From Merluccius polli (lineage: Eukaryota; Chordata; Actinopteri; Gadiformes; Merlucciidae), in contig JAOPHQ010002918.1 of assembly GCA_030340625.1 (NCBI GenBank), forward strand, positions 34,243 through 98,242: DNA of 64,000 nucleotides, in the 5' to 3' direction. This document shows positions 23,729-35,353 of the stretch, piece by piece (within the stretch, counting starts at the first letter, position 1; the number at the start of each line of letters is the position of its first letter). Below the pieces are notes generated by a model that saw only the letters and a list, made by a program, of their open reading frames with translations, searched no databases and was not told the origin of the DNA. The position numbers and the translations under genes were made by a program.

Positions 23729-24252
23729 TTGTTTGGAAAGCCAAACAAATCTAGTTTCTATGGAAACGGCAGTTGGTAAGTGAGCACTTGGATGACAGGT
23801 TGGGCCACCCACACTAGGTGCCCCTCAAGGTCAAGCAAAAACAAGATAAAGATCATACTTTCTTTGGAGGTATTTATTGTGTGTCCTTACCATACAGCGT
23901 AGAAATTGTGTGTTTTGAACTAAATTTAAAAAAATAAGTTAATATTACTGTTTAATTCATGTATATTAGTTGCTAAGAGTCAAAGCTAACATAGCAATCC
24001 TTGCTAGCTGCCATGAATCTGCAATATTAGCTAAAATGTCATTACCACAACGTGTCCTTACCGCAGCAGCTTTAGGTGTTGCGGTAAAGACCTTGTGTCG
24101 CGGTAGAGACAAATTCAAGGTGATACATTATATTGCAAATATTAAAAGGGAACTACACCCATTCAAAATTCATACATGTTATTACTATGGTCTGTTATGT
24201 CATAAATTATTATTTTAAACTAAACATAAGCATGTCAATTGTTCAACCCTAG

Positions 24253-26800
24253 ATGAGACCAAATTCATCTACAATAAGATCACGGAAATGCAGAGAGGAA
24301 ATGAGAAAAGACCCGGACAGATACGAAGCGTATCTCCGGAAGGAAAAAGAGCGTTACAAAAAAAGATGTGAGAAAGGGCAGATAAAGAGTGTCTCCCAAC
24401 TGACGAAAAGAGAGACAAATCTGAAAAGAAGACAGTGGAGGATAAATAAAAGGAACCAGAGGGAAAAAAACAAAATGCTGGAGGCCTCAAATCACTTTGT
24501 TTCTACAAACACACCACCACTATCCCCAGAAGTCTTACCTGTGGATGAAGCTGTTCATGACTTACCTGTTGTTCCTCAGGAACCTGCTGGTGTCTTACCT
24601 AATGTGGTAGTTGCTCAGAAGAGGGGGGCGTAAAAAAGTGAAAAAGAGGCAATCAAAGATGTACTTAGAACTCACAGATGCAAAGTTCAAGCTTAAGAAG
24701 GCATTGGCCTCAGTCGAAAAGTACAGGAAGCGTTGTCTCAGGCTTTCAAAGACGAAACATCCGACTGACTCACCCCAAACCAAAGCCCGCCACCAAAGTC
24801 AAACATCCCAACGCCAAATTAGAAAGGTTCTTCTGTTCCATAATGTCATTATGGCAGAGCTGAAGAAGAGTAGCAACTCATTGACCAACCCTAAAGAGAA
24901 GCAGATCCTTTCAAAAGTGATTTCAGGAAAGATCATAAAGAAATATCGACTTGGAAAATATGCACATCAAGAGTTCGGGTTCTCACAAAAGATGATGAGA
25001 GCGAACCGAAAGAGGCCAAACTCCCTGGATTATCACAGGAAACAACAATCAAATGTGATCACCAACACTGATGACTTAACAGTGGCACAATTTCTTGAAA
25101 GGGATGACAACAGCAGGGCCACCACAGGAAAACGGGACACAAAAACTAAAAAGCAACTGAAAATGCAGAAGCGCCTACTCTCCGATTCTCTTAAGAATCT
25201 ACACCTGAAATTCAAAGCAGAGAATCCAAACATCAAAATCTCCTACAGTGAGTTTTGCAAGAGAAAACCCTTTTGGGTTGTACATCCATCAGTCAGAGAC
25301 AGGGAAACATGTCTCTGTAAGATATGTGAAAATGCACAATTCATGGCAGACAGGCTATACCAGCAAAGTGTAGTGAAGACCAGCAAGGTTGCAGACTTGA
25401 TGCTATCCATGTGTTGTAGTCCATCAAAAGAGTGCATGTACAAGGAATGCTCCAACTGCAGAAAGAAAGCACTCCAAATGCAGCCGTTTGAAGAGGGGGG
25501 TCAGACGTGGTGGCATCATTGGCAACACAAAGCAGAGGAGAGAGAGAAAAAGTCAAAAGATGGAGGGACAGAGAAATTTACTGTTCATTTAACAACAAAG
25601 GAGAAGGTTTATGGAACCCTACAAGTCCTCATTGAAGACTTCTCTGAATTGCTGAAGGCAAAAATAGGACGGCATATTTACAACATTAAGCACCAGTATG
25701 CTACCTTGACAAAGCTAAAGAAGAATCTGACCGAAGAGGAGGTTTTACTGCATGTTGATTTTGCAGAAAACTATCTCTGCAAATATGCAACTGAAATACA
25801 GGCAGTGCACTTCGGGGATTCTCATAAACAGGTGAGCCTACACACAGTTGTGGCCTACACCAAGGCAGCACAATCTTCGTATTGCACTCTGTCATCCTCT
25901 TTCCGCCATGACCCTTCGGCCATATGGACACATCTCAAACCAGTTCTGCACGATCTGCAGGAGAAAAATCCCAGCGTTAGAGTACTTCACATGGTCAGTG
26001 ATGGACCAACCACGCAGTATCGTTGCAAGAAGAACTTCTTCTTCCTGTCGACAGAGCCCTTCAAGATGGGATTTAAAAAAGTGACATGGAATTTCCTTGA
26101 AGCAGGCCACGGCAAGGGACCAGCGGATGGTGTGGGTGCAGCAGTAAAGAGGACGGCAGATGCCCTAGTGGCAACGGGGATGGACATACATAATGGGGCC
26201 ATGTTGTTTGAGGAGCTGTCAAAGGTCAAGTCCTCAGTGACACTCTTCAATGTCACAGATGAGGAAATATCAGAGGTTGAGAGATCCCTGATCGATGATC
26301 TGCAGACAGTTAAAGGCACCATGAAGATCCACCAGATCCACACATCAGTCTCTGGGCAAATCATGTGGAGAGTGCTGAGCTGCTTCTGCAGAAACCCAGA
26401 TCCATGCACCTGCTTCAGCCCACAGTGCGTCACCTTCGCTCCTGTATCAGAGCCTTCCATGGGAGCCCTCCATCAGCATCCTCCGACATTCCAGGAAACC
26501 AAGGCAATACAACCAATTCCTGATATCAATGAGGAGCTTATCGGGAAATGGTGTGTCGTTCTGTACGACAATGACCCTTACCCAGGCATCATTCAAGACA
26601 TCGATACTGAGAGTTGTGCCTTGGTCAAAACAATGCACAGCGGTGGGGCCAATAGGTTTTTTTGGCCGATGAAGGATGATGTGATCTGGTACACACACGA
26701 GAATGTGGTTGGACTTGTGCCAGAACCCAAACCAGTCACGACAAGGCACATGAAGCTTATGGACTCGGTTTGGCAGGAACTCTGCTCTCATTTTAAGTAG
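24253..26800 (+). CDS. Transposase-like protein of the 12.7-kb element (one frameshift)
   Basis: Two frames abut: 24,253-24,633 and 24,611-26,800. They are split by one extra G in a six-G run at 24,623-24,628; otherwise the coding sequence is open for about 849 codons. The N-terminus is very basic (MRPNSSTIRSRKCREEMRK) with a coiled, Arg/Lys-rich stretch. A Cys cluster (CLCKIC, CCSPSKECMYKECSNC) follows at second-frame residues 235-285. Then come DFAENY (residue 383), SDGPTTQY (464) and HGKGPADGVGAAVKR (500), spaced like acidic catalytic residues of an RNase H-fold transposase. The C-terminus (WCVVLYDNDPYPG...FFWPMKDDVIWY) looks like a Tudor/chromo-type module. Proteins with these motifs are, as I recall, repeated in fish and invertebrate genomes without assigned function. 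The catalytic role is inferred. Confidence 0.75.
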
Positions 26801-27449
26801 TACTTGGTACACAAATTTAATGTGAGAGGCTGTTGGTGCCTCAAACATTACGATGTTAATGTTAGTGTATTTGTATTAATGTTCAAGCCACTTTAGGCCA
26901 TAATATTTTTGAAAATCTGTTTAATCCAGTCTTTAATGACACATGTAATGCCTTTTTTTTAAGTTTACTTCCTACAGTAGCCTATTGTTAAGGATACATA
27001 CCTGTATTTACATTTACCGTTCACATTGCATGGGGTCATCCCTATGTTCCCACAGCCTGATGGTCCCACAGCCCTATGTTCCTGAAATTGGCGACTAGGT
27101 TTAGGCATCACAGCTGTGTGATTAGGGTAAGGCGACAGGGAGAGGTTAGAATAGGAGTGAGACAGACACAAATAGACAGACAGACACCCTCTTCATTGTA
27201 CAGTAGTTAGATTACTTCGAAATGTAGGACCATCGGGCTGTGGGCATAGACATGCTCCCCATTGCGTCCTTACCGGCACAAGATGTCATTGCCGCAGCAA
27301 TGCTTTATTTTGATTATAATTGTGATTTTCATTTGCAAAGGGATTTAAAAACTAATTTAGAGATGATTTACACATTAGAAATAACAATATCTGTCATAAA
27401 AATAATTTCAAAAAAATATTTTGTGCGTATGGAAGACAATTGTCATATA
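26801..27449. other. Right arm of the 12.7-kb element before the inner insertion
   Basis: No gene is seen. It contains one TCCTTACCG copy at about 27,266 and AT-rich sequence. The arm resumes at 35,660-36,037 after the inner element. Confidence 0.5.
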
Positions 27450-27751
27450 TAGTCTAGATGGAAATAGGGGTCCACGCGCACCCCCCGGATTTTTTTATGC
27501 CACCTGTTTTTTTTTAATCCTTAAAGTGTCTATTTTCAGAATCTGCCAGGTACCAAGCTGAAATAATGTCCAAAAGGCTTCATTTTTAACCCTTCGCTGC
27601 ACCCGACCGGAACCCGAGAAATCTAAAAATGATATAGACAGTGGCATAACATCTGAAGTAAACAACATACAGAGACAAATTAACACATTTTTCCATACAA
27701 TTCTGACCCCAGGAATGGAATGGAATGGTTATTTTTGACATTTGACAACAT
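27450..27751 (+). repeat. Left 303-bp terminal inverted repeat of the 8.2-kb element
   Basis: Inverted partner of 35,354-35,656. Identity ends after GACATTTGACAACATA. The minus-strand chance ORF here and its plus-strand partner in the right arm are mirror images and not genes. Confidence 0.9.
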
Positions 27752-27829
27752 ATTGACCCTATTTCAAGACAAAAATAGCAAAAAATGGCCAAAGATGTGT
27801 AGAGGACCAACTATTTTTTCATTTTCTCA

Positions 27830-28262
27830 AGCGCATAGGGTGCATTTTTTTTCACAACCTGTTATTTCTTTATCATTCAAGTGTCTATTTTAATATTATA
27901 TTGGGTACCAAGCTGAAATAATGTCCAAAATGCTTTAATTAATCAACCCTTTGCACCAAACCTGAAAAATCTAAATATGATATAAAGTGGCATAACTTTT
28001 GATGTAAACAACTTACAGAGACAAATGGACACATTTTTCCATATAATTCTGATGCAGGGAAACAGTTATTTGTTATATTTTACAACATCTTGACCATATA
28101 TGGTCAAAAACTGCAAAAAAAGCTCATTTGACAACGTTTTTATTATAGCAGCCTGAAATAATGTACCAGTGGGGGTTATTTTAGCCTTTTACTGCACCTA
28201 TCTTGAACCTGAAGAAATTGAAAATAGCTTTACTTTTGAAGTAAACAAAATAAAGCAAACTA
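27830..28262 (+). repeat. Two degenerate tandem copies of the terminal unit
   Basis: GGTACCAAGCTGAAATAATG at about 27,550 recurs at about 27,903, and CTGAAATAATGTACCAG at about 28,153. Other words shared with the terminal repeat (AGTGGCATAAC, ACATTTTTCCATA) keep the same order. Unit spacing is about 350 bp and then about 250 bp. The right end has no such extra copies. Confidence 0.8.
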
Positions 28263-29366
28263 ACTTTAAAAAAAAAAAGTTGACTGAGCATCAACTGGCA
28301 GTTTTGGAATGTTGGGGCTTTGTAGTTGGCAGTTGGTATCCATCGGTTGGTACCTGCAGATCGCCATCTCTCACTGCTCTCTCTTTTGGAACAATTTCAG
28401 TAAGTATTTACTATAATTCTATATATGTAACTATATATATATAACTATAATTAAGATATACCTTTGTAGTCATAACCAGTGTTGTGTGTAATGCGTTACA
28501 GTAACATAACTACTTTTTCGGGTAAAAAGTAGTGTAACGCAGTAGTAGTTCCTTTTTCAGTTGGGCAGAACGTTACTTTTCCCAGGGACAGATTTGACAG
28601 CGATACTGCCTCAGCTGCGCGCTTGCGCAATAGTCGCGGGCGCTCATTCCACAGTGAGGCTGGTACTAGCAATAGTGTGAGGTGTACACTGTGCCCTGGC
28701 CAGAAACTTTTGTCCACTGCCGTAACCCTCTCCCGGACTCACTCGCTAGCTTTAACCGCTGTTTTTTAATTTTATTTATTAATCCGCACTTCCAGACCGT
28801 CACCGGGGCTTCAGAGTAATGTGTCCGAGGAGAGTAGCCCTCTCCCGGACACACACGCTAGCTTTTACCGCTGTTTTGTATGGCATGTTTTGTTTTGAGA
28901 CATATGAGCCATTTTGAGGTTTTCATCATGTTGTCCTAGCCTTGATTTGATACAATTTGCACTATAGCTTTGCACCAATTTCGGTGTAGCCTCTTTAATG
29001 TAAGAGTTATGTATTTATGTGTTTTGTGTTCACCTACATGCCCGTAAGATGCTATTTGGTATTATTGTTTGTATTGTTGTTTTCTTCAACAAGTGCTCTG
29101 TGGTATTTTTTATAATAAAGAGCACAAAAGAAATACCTGTTATGTCCTCCATAGTAGAACTTTATGTAGGCCTATATACATTTAGGGCAGGGGTCGGGAA
29201 CCTTTTTTGCCTTGAGAGCCACTTTTACAAAAAAAAAAAAAAAAAATCTCAGAAGAGCCACATAAAGACGGTTACAAGCAAAAGTTTGGATATTTAACTT
29301 ACATAGGATATGTTGCTGCAAATTGTGCATGGAGTGTCGAAGTGGCGGTTAACACTGCATCGTTTC

Positions 29367-29506
29367 CACTGGCGTAACAACATGATGATAGGCCCCGGCG
29401 CGGTTGTTGACGGAGGGGGGGGGGGGGGGGGGGGGTGCTGCGCGATTGTTGCCGGGGGGGGCTCTCCCCCTGGGCCCCGGTTGCACCGTCGATAGTTACG
29501 CCACTG
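29367..29506. mobile_element. 140-bp hAT MITE with perfect TSD (innermost nest level)
   Basis: The target duplication ATCGTTTC is at 29,359-29,366 and 29,507-29,514. Ends: CACTGGCGTAAC and GTTACGCCACTG. The core holds G runs separated by TGCTGCGCGATTGTTGCC. The right-end sequence CGTCGATAGTTACGCCACTG is also found, inverted, in the four MITE copies at 48-51.5 kb. Confidence 0.9.
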
Positions 29507-29751
29507 ATCGTTTCATGGACGCAATTTTCTCATTACATAACAGACAGATCGCACTTCCAGCTCTTTCCACGAACGCAATCTGTCCAATCGGGCTGAAAGT
29601 TGCGGACTTTCTTTTCGGGCTTTTTCCTTTTTAACATTTTGATTAGCGCCAGGGGTGGACTGGCCATCGGGGCCGACGCACATCTTTGGGCCGGCCCAGG
29701 ACTGTCATAAAAAATTAAAAATAAAGTAATTTGGCCCAACCGGAGGCGGTG

Positions 29752-29998
29752 CGCCCCCCCCCCCGGTCGGTCTTCGGACCGGGGTGTGTTACGCGCCCCC
29801 CCCCCCCCCCCCCCCCGGTTGGTCTTCGGACCGGGGTGTGTTACGTGTGTTACGCGCCCCCCCCCCCCGGTCGGTCTTCGGACCGGGGTGTGTTACGCGC
29901 CCCCCCCCCCCCCCGGTCGGTCTTCGGACCGGGGTGTGTTATGCGCCCCCCCCCCCCCCCCGGTCGGTCTTCGGACCGGGGTGTGTTACGCGCATCCC
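29752..29998. repeat. C-run minisatellite, five copies of GGTCTTCGGACCGGGGTGTG
   Basis: The unit is (C)n GGT(C/T)GGTCTTCGGACCGGGG then TGTGTTACGCGC, repeated five times with C runs of 8-22. GGTC.GGTCTTCGGACC can form a hairpin. Proline-rich chance ORFs across it are artefacts of the repeat. Confidence 0.9.
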
Positions 29999-31738
29999 GC
30001 GCATTACTCAGATAGACTGTAACTGCCTATTTGCCACGAAGCCTTGTCATATAGGGCCAGCGTGCGTGCGTGTGTGTGTGCGTGTTGGGAGAGTCGGGTT
30101 GATTAAAAAAAATACGGTTTTCTCCGAATGTAATGACGTGTTTCAATCGACACAGCTCTCCCCTAGTATTGACTGTTATTTTAGCATTATATTAGGGTAG
30201 ACAGTCTGATTCCTTGATTACATTTTTTTCCCCCCTCAACTAATTTCGTCCGAGAGCCCCGGCCGTCGGCAAAAGAGCCACATGTGGCTCGCGAGCCATA
30301 GGTTCCCGACCCCTGATTTAGGGAATGAGATAGGCCAAAGTCGAGCACCATAAAAGTAACGAGTAACGTAAAAAGTTACTTTCCATAGAGGGTAACTAAG
30401 TAAAGTAAGGGATTACTTTTTTTAAGAAGTAACGAGTAACGAGCAAACACTACTTTTTAAAAGTAACTTCCCCAGCACTGGTCATAACTTCGTAATTTTT
30501 CAGTAGTTTTTACTATAATCACAGGCTTTTGGAAATCAAATCTGTATTCTTGACTAGTAGTGTTGGTAGCTTAGTTGGTGGCTAGCTAAAGTTTTTGTTT
30601 TATTTTCAGGCTCATTACTTCATATATACTTACCATGGAGAAAATGAAACATTGTAACACAGCTGAAGTGCCTCCAAAGAGGATTTGTTCCCTAACATGT
30701 ATTTTACATGTCTCAACTCTTTCTGAGTATGGTAATTTTACCACGCTCAACACATGCAAGGGGGGGGGGGGGGGGGGGCAAAGCAAGAAGCTATCATATC
30801 TACACACATATACACACGTATCCGAGATATGAGACTCTGTGAAGCAGCCAGTTCACCATACCGCATGATGGATATTTGTGAACAGATTCCATTAACATTA
30901 GAAGACTTGCCTTTGGATACAATTGGCTATCACCAAAACTGCTATAAAAGCTTTTCAGGGAAAATAGATTGTTTACAAGTGTCAAAGGCTTCTACATCTG
31001 GTGAATCATCATTGAAAAAGGACTCTCTGCGCCATCTCAAATCTCTGACAATTCAATCTGAAGGAGCTCCAAGAAGGTGTTCCTTCTTGTTTCCCAATCA
31101 GTGCATTTTCTGTGACAAAGCAAAATCCAAGTTCAAAGGCAAGACTGAAGAGCTTACCAAGTTTCAGAGTTGGAAACACAAGGAACCAGCCTGAAAAGTT
31201 ATTGAACCTAGGGCACAGGAATTAAAGAAAGAGGCTCTTTATCGCAAGGTGCAGGGCAAGGACCTCTTTGCAATGGAAGCTAAGTATCATCCATCATTCA
31301 TCAAGTACCAAAACCATGAGCGTGGAAGGGAGAGGGCAGAAAAGGCAACAGACAACATTGACAGCCTGCAGGCCCAGAAGATAGCAGCACATAACAAGTT
31401 GTATTGTGTGGTAAAGAATTACATTCTTAGGAATGTGATTGAATGCAAAGAGGTTGTCCAGCTAAGATCCATGTGCAACTTGTACATGAAGACATTGGAC
31501 TAGGACTGTACCAGCGTGTTTAAAGGCAAAGGAAAGGTGAATCCCCTGAAAAAGCTATGACAGCATCCTAAGCTCCAAAATGCTTTCAGGCAGCTTGGTG
31601 CAGACTGGCTGGTCACGGATGAGCTGCAACGGGAGATGGAGAGTTTCACATGCATCATGTATGGTCAAGCAAGGATGACATCAGTTGATGCAGTACGAGC
31701 CAAGATGCTGAGGAAAATGGTTGGTGCTGACAAAGTCC

Positions 31739-34700
31739 ATCCATCCATCCATCTTCTTTGCCGCTTATCCGGGGTCGGGTCGTGGGGGCAGCAGCCTAAG
31801 CAGGGAAGCCCAGACTTCCCTCTCCCCAGCCACTTCGTCTAGCTCTTCCTGGGGGATCCCGAGGCGTTTCCTGGCCAGCCGAGAGACATAGTCTCTCCAG
31901 CGTGTCCTGGGTCTTCCCCGGGGTCTCCTACCAGTGGGACGTGCCCTGAACACCTCACCAGGGAGGCGTCCGGGAGGCATCCTAACTAGATGCCTGAGCC
32001 ACCTCATCTGGCTCCTCTCAACACAGAGGAGTAGCGGGTCTACTCCGAGTTACTCCCGGATGACCGAGCTTCTCACCCTATCTCTAAGGGAGAGCCCAGC
32101 CACCCTGCGGAGGAAGCTCATTTCGTCCGCTTGCACCCGCGATCTTATTCTTTCGGTCACTACCCAAAGCTCATGACCATAGGACCATAGGTGAGGGAAC
32201 GAAGATCGACTGGTAAATCGAGAGCTTTGCCTTTCGGCTCAGCTCCCTCTTCACCACGACGGATCCGTGCAGAGTCCGCATTACTGCAGACGCCACACCG
32301 ATCCGCCTGTCGATCACCCGCCCCGGAGAGTGCACTCCATCCTTGTCCAGTTGAGAACCATGGACTCGGATTTGGAGGTGCTGATTCTCATCCCGGCCGC
32401 TTTACACTCGGCTGCAAACCGGTCCAGCGAGAGTTGGAGGTCACGGTCTGATGGAGCCAACAGGACCACATCATCCGCAAAAAGCAGTGACCCAATCCTG
32501 AGGTCACCAAACCGGACCCCCTCAACACCCTGGCTGCGCCTAGAAATCCTGTCCATAAAAATTATGAACAGGATCGGTGACAAAGTCCAACCCTCACTGG
32601 AAACATGTCCGACTTATTACCGGCAATGTGGACCAAGCTCTGACACCGGGCATACAGGGAACGGACAGCCCGTATCAGGGGGTCCGATACCCCGTATTCC
32701 CGGAGAACCCCCCACAGGGCTTCCCGAGCGACATGGTCGAATGCCTTCTCCAAGTCCACAAAACACATGTGGACTGGTTGGGCAAACTCCCATGCACCCT
32801 CAAGGATCCTGCAGAGGGTGTAGAGCTGGTCCACTGTTCCACAACCTGGACGAAAACCACATTGCTCCTCCTGAATCCGAGATTCGACTATCCGACAGAC
32901 CCTCCTTTCCAGCACCCCCGAATAGACCTTACCAGGAAGGCTGAGGAGTGTGATCCCCCTATAGTTGGAACACACTCTCCGGTCCCCCTTCTTAAAAAGA
33001 GGGACCACCACCCCGGTCTGCCAATCCAGAGGCACTGCCCCCGATGTCCACACGATGCTGCAGAGTCCTGTCAACCATGATAGCCCCACAACATCCATGG
33101 CCTTAAGGAACTCCGGGCGGAACTCATCCACCCCCGGGGCCCTGCCACCAAGGAGCTTCCTGACCACCTCGGCGAACTCAGCCCCAGAGATAGGAGAGCC
33201 CACACCAGAGTCCCCAGGCCCTGCTGCCTTACCGGAAGGCGTGTCGGTGGGATTGAGGAGTCTTCGAAGTATTCCTTCCACCAATCCACAACGTCCCGAG
33301 TCGAGGTCAGCAGCGCACCGTCTCCACCATACACAGTGTTGACGATACACTGCTACCCCCTCCTGAGACGCCGGATGGTGGTCCAGAACCTCTTCGAAGC
33401 CATCCGGAAGTCGTTCTTCATAGCCTCACCGAACTCCTCCCATGTCCGAGTTTTTGCCTCAGTAACCGCCACAGCTGCGCTCCGCTTGGCCTGCCGGTAC
33501 CTGCCTGCTGCCTCCGGAGTCCCACAGGCCAAAAAGGTCCTATAGGACTCCTTCAGTTTGACGGCATCCCTCACCGCAGTGGGTTCAGGAATTGCCGCCA
33601 CGGCAGGCACCGACCACCTTGCGGCCACAGCTCCGGTCGGCCGCCTTAACAATGGAGGCGCGGAACATGGCCCACTCGGACTCAATGTACCTTGCCTCCC
33701 CCAGTACATGGTCAAAGCTCTCCCGGAGGTGGGAGACGTTCCCAGCAGACCCTCACAATACGTTTGGGTCTGCCAGGTCTGACCGGCATCCTCCCCCACC
33801 ATCGTAGCCAACTCACCACCAGGTGGTAATCAGTTGACAGCTCCGCCCCTCTCTTCGCTCAAGTGTCCAAGACATGTGGCCGCAAGTCCGACAACACGAC
33901 TATAAAGTCAATCATCGAACTGCGGCCTAGGGTGTCCTGGTGCCAAGTGCACATATGGACACCCTTATGCTTGAACATGGTGTTTGTTATGGACAATAAC
34001 AATGCACTGAACACCACTCGGGTTCAGATCGGGGGGGGGGCATTCCTCCCAATCACACCCCTCAGGTCTCACTGTCGCTGCCAACGTGTGTGTTGAAGTC
34101 CCCCAGCAGAACGAGTGAATCCCCAGAGGGAGCACTTTCCAGCACCCCCTCCAAGGAGCCCAAAAAGGGTGGATACTCTGAGCTGCTGTTTGGACCATAG
34201 GCACAAACAACAGTCAGGATCCGTCCCCCCACCCAAAGGCGGAGGGAGGCTACCCTCTCGTCTACCGGGGTGAACTCCAACATACAGGCACCAAGTCAGG
34301 GGGCAGTAAGTATTGCCACTCCTGCCCAGCGCCTCTCACCAGTGGCAACTCCAGAGTGGAAGAGAGTCCAACCCCTCTCGAGAAGACTGGTTCCAGAGCC
34401 CTTGCTATGCGTCGAGGTGAGGCCGACTATATCTAGCCGGAACTTCTCAACCTTGCGCACCAGCTCAGGCTCCTTCCCCACCAGAGAGGTGACGTTCCAC
34501 ATCCCTAGAGCTAGCTTCTGCAGCCGAGGATCGGACCGCCAAGGTCCCTGCCTTCGGCCGCTGCCCAGCTCACACTGCACCCGACCCCTTTGGCCCCTCC
34601 CGCTGGTGGTGAGTCTGCGTGAAGGGGGTCCCACGTCTTCGCTTCGGTCTGTGCCCGGCCGGTCTGTGCCCGTGCCCATGGGGCCCGGCCACCAGGCGCT

Positions 34701-34804
34701 CACCCCCGAGCCCCACCCCCAGGCCTGGCTCCAGGGGGGGGCCCCGGTGACCCACGTCCGGGCGAGGGACACGCAAGACCAATTATTTTGTTCAACATAA
34801 GGGT
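31739..34804 (-). mobile_element. Rex3 (RTE-clade) LINE, minus strand, about 3.07 kb
   Basis: It is flanked by the 12-bp target duplication CTGACAAAGTCC (31,727-31,738 and 34,805-34,816). The 3' end on the minus strand finishes in GATGGATGGATGG, the tail described for Rex3. Reading from the 5' end are an endonuclease, then a reverse transcriptase, then a C-terminal segment GRRPRGRPRTRWRDY. It is retrotransposed by target-primed reverse transcription. Confidence 0.9.
31765..34780 (-). pseudogene. Rex3 endonuclease/reverse transcriptase ORF, frameshifted
   Basis: Minus-strand coding blocks of one LINE protein. 34,560-34,296 has LALGMWNVTSLVGKEPELVR and LDIVGLTSTHSKGSG, the APE-type endonuclease start. 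34,283-33,965 has TVVCAYGPNSSSEYPPFLG and LLGDFNTHVGSD, the endonuclease core. 33,811-33,353 is the linker, with RTFLACGTPEAAGRYR. 33,350-32,314 is the reverse transcriptase, with VPLFKKGDRRVCSNYRGITL, EEQCGFRPG, CFVDLEKAFDHV and LFADDVVLLA (FADD is the catalytic motif). 32,007-31,765 is the C-terminal segment. At least five frameshifts or stops and some deletions separate the blocks. WQTGVVVP and the segment at about 32,575 match sites I recall as conserved in fish Rex3. Confidence 0.87.
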
Positions 34805-35353
34805 CTGACAAAGTCCTGGACTCAAAATCAAAAGTAGACCTGGAACGCCTGCCACCCCCCAAAGTCTGTCTCATTCCACATGTGCAAAGGGCCAACTACA
34901 GAGTGGCCTGCTACAAGAGAGCAGACGAGGAAATAATAGAGAGTCCCAAACCATATCCAGGCATGGGCTGGGAGAAGACAGGAGAGGAGGAGGTGTTGGA
35001 ACCTGTCTGGACAATTGGACCCATCCTCCCGCCTTCTCTTGTTGAGGTGCTGGCTCAAAGAGCATAGTCAGAAGAGCAGGCAGCTCTTGACAAGGTAGCG
35101 GATTCCAACAATGAAGAGGATGGAGAGTATGAACAAAATGATGAGGATGAAGAGCTGGAAGAAATAGACTTAGAAGATCTCTTCAGTGATGATTAGGAAG
35201 ATGAGTAGTATAGGTCAACTTTTATTATTTATTTATTATTTATTATTTTAGTATTTATATGAATTAATATTTGCCAAATCAGCATTTTTTGCCGTTTTTT
35301 GGCCATAAATAATTTTAAAAAAAAACAGAGTCAATAATATTATAATGACATAT

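Larger units (their letters stand above)
29188..30315. mobile_element. Nested hAT element, 1,128 bp, with perfect TSD
   Basis: The target duplication ATTTAGGG is at 29,180-29,187 and 30,316-30,323. Termini CAGGGGTCGGGAACC and GGTTCCCGACCCCTG are perfect inverses. Subterminal GAGAGCCAC/GAGCCACATGTGGCTC words are present. It contains a 140-bp MITE and the C-rich minisatellite below. Confidence 0.93.
28477..30480. mobile_element. hAT non-autonomous element, 2,004 bp, with perfect TSD
   Basis: The target duplication GTCATAAC is at 28,469-28,476 and 30,481-30,488. Ends: CAGTGTTGTG at left and CCAGCACTG at right (inverse CAGTGCTGG). Subterminal GTAACGAGTAAC/AAAAGTAAC words are typical of the common fish hAT repeats. 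No transposase is encoded. It contains a younger element at 29,188-30,315. Confidence 0.9.
30635..35196 (+). pseudogene. Unclassified transposon-borne gene of the 8.2-kb element, split by Rex3
   Basis: The start ATG at 30,635 has a strong context (CCATGG). A 19-nt G run (30,760-30,778) then changes the frame. The next block (30,780-31,194) has the segments TLEDLPLDTIGYHQNCYKSF and CIFCDKAKSKFKGK, a Cys/His pattern that could bind zinc. After a stop the similarity continues (31,200-31,503), with further stops, to MTSVDAVRAKMLRKMVG at about 31,675. There a LINE interrupts it exactly inside a 12-bp duplicated target. The frame resumes at 34,805 with PPPKVCLIPHVQRANYRVAC and GPILPPSLVEVLA, then an acidic tail ending SDD. 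I recall similar N- and C-terminal segments in unannotated multi-copy proteins of fish and invertebrates. No nuclease motif is recognisable, so its role as transposase is a guess. Confidence 0.6.

Noticed and set aside
24253..26800. KDZ, P-element or hAT transposase as identity of the large gene
   Set aside because: The motif set (DFAENY, SDGP..QY, HGKG.ADG) does not fit the signature motifs of these families as I know them.
27495..27686. Minus ORF of 63 codons with a near-identical plus partner at 35,420-35,611
   Set aside because: They are the two arms of the terminal inverted repeat, not conserved proteins.
29731..30200. Overlapping Pro-rich ORFs in three frames
   Set aside because: Same minisatellite read in each frame; it lies in a non-coding hAT element.
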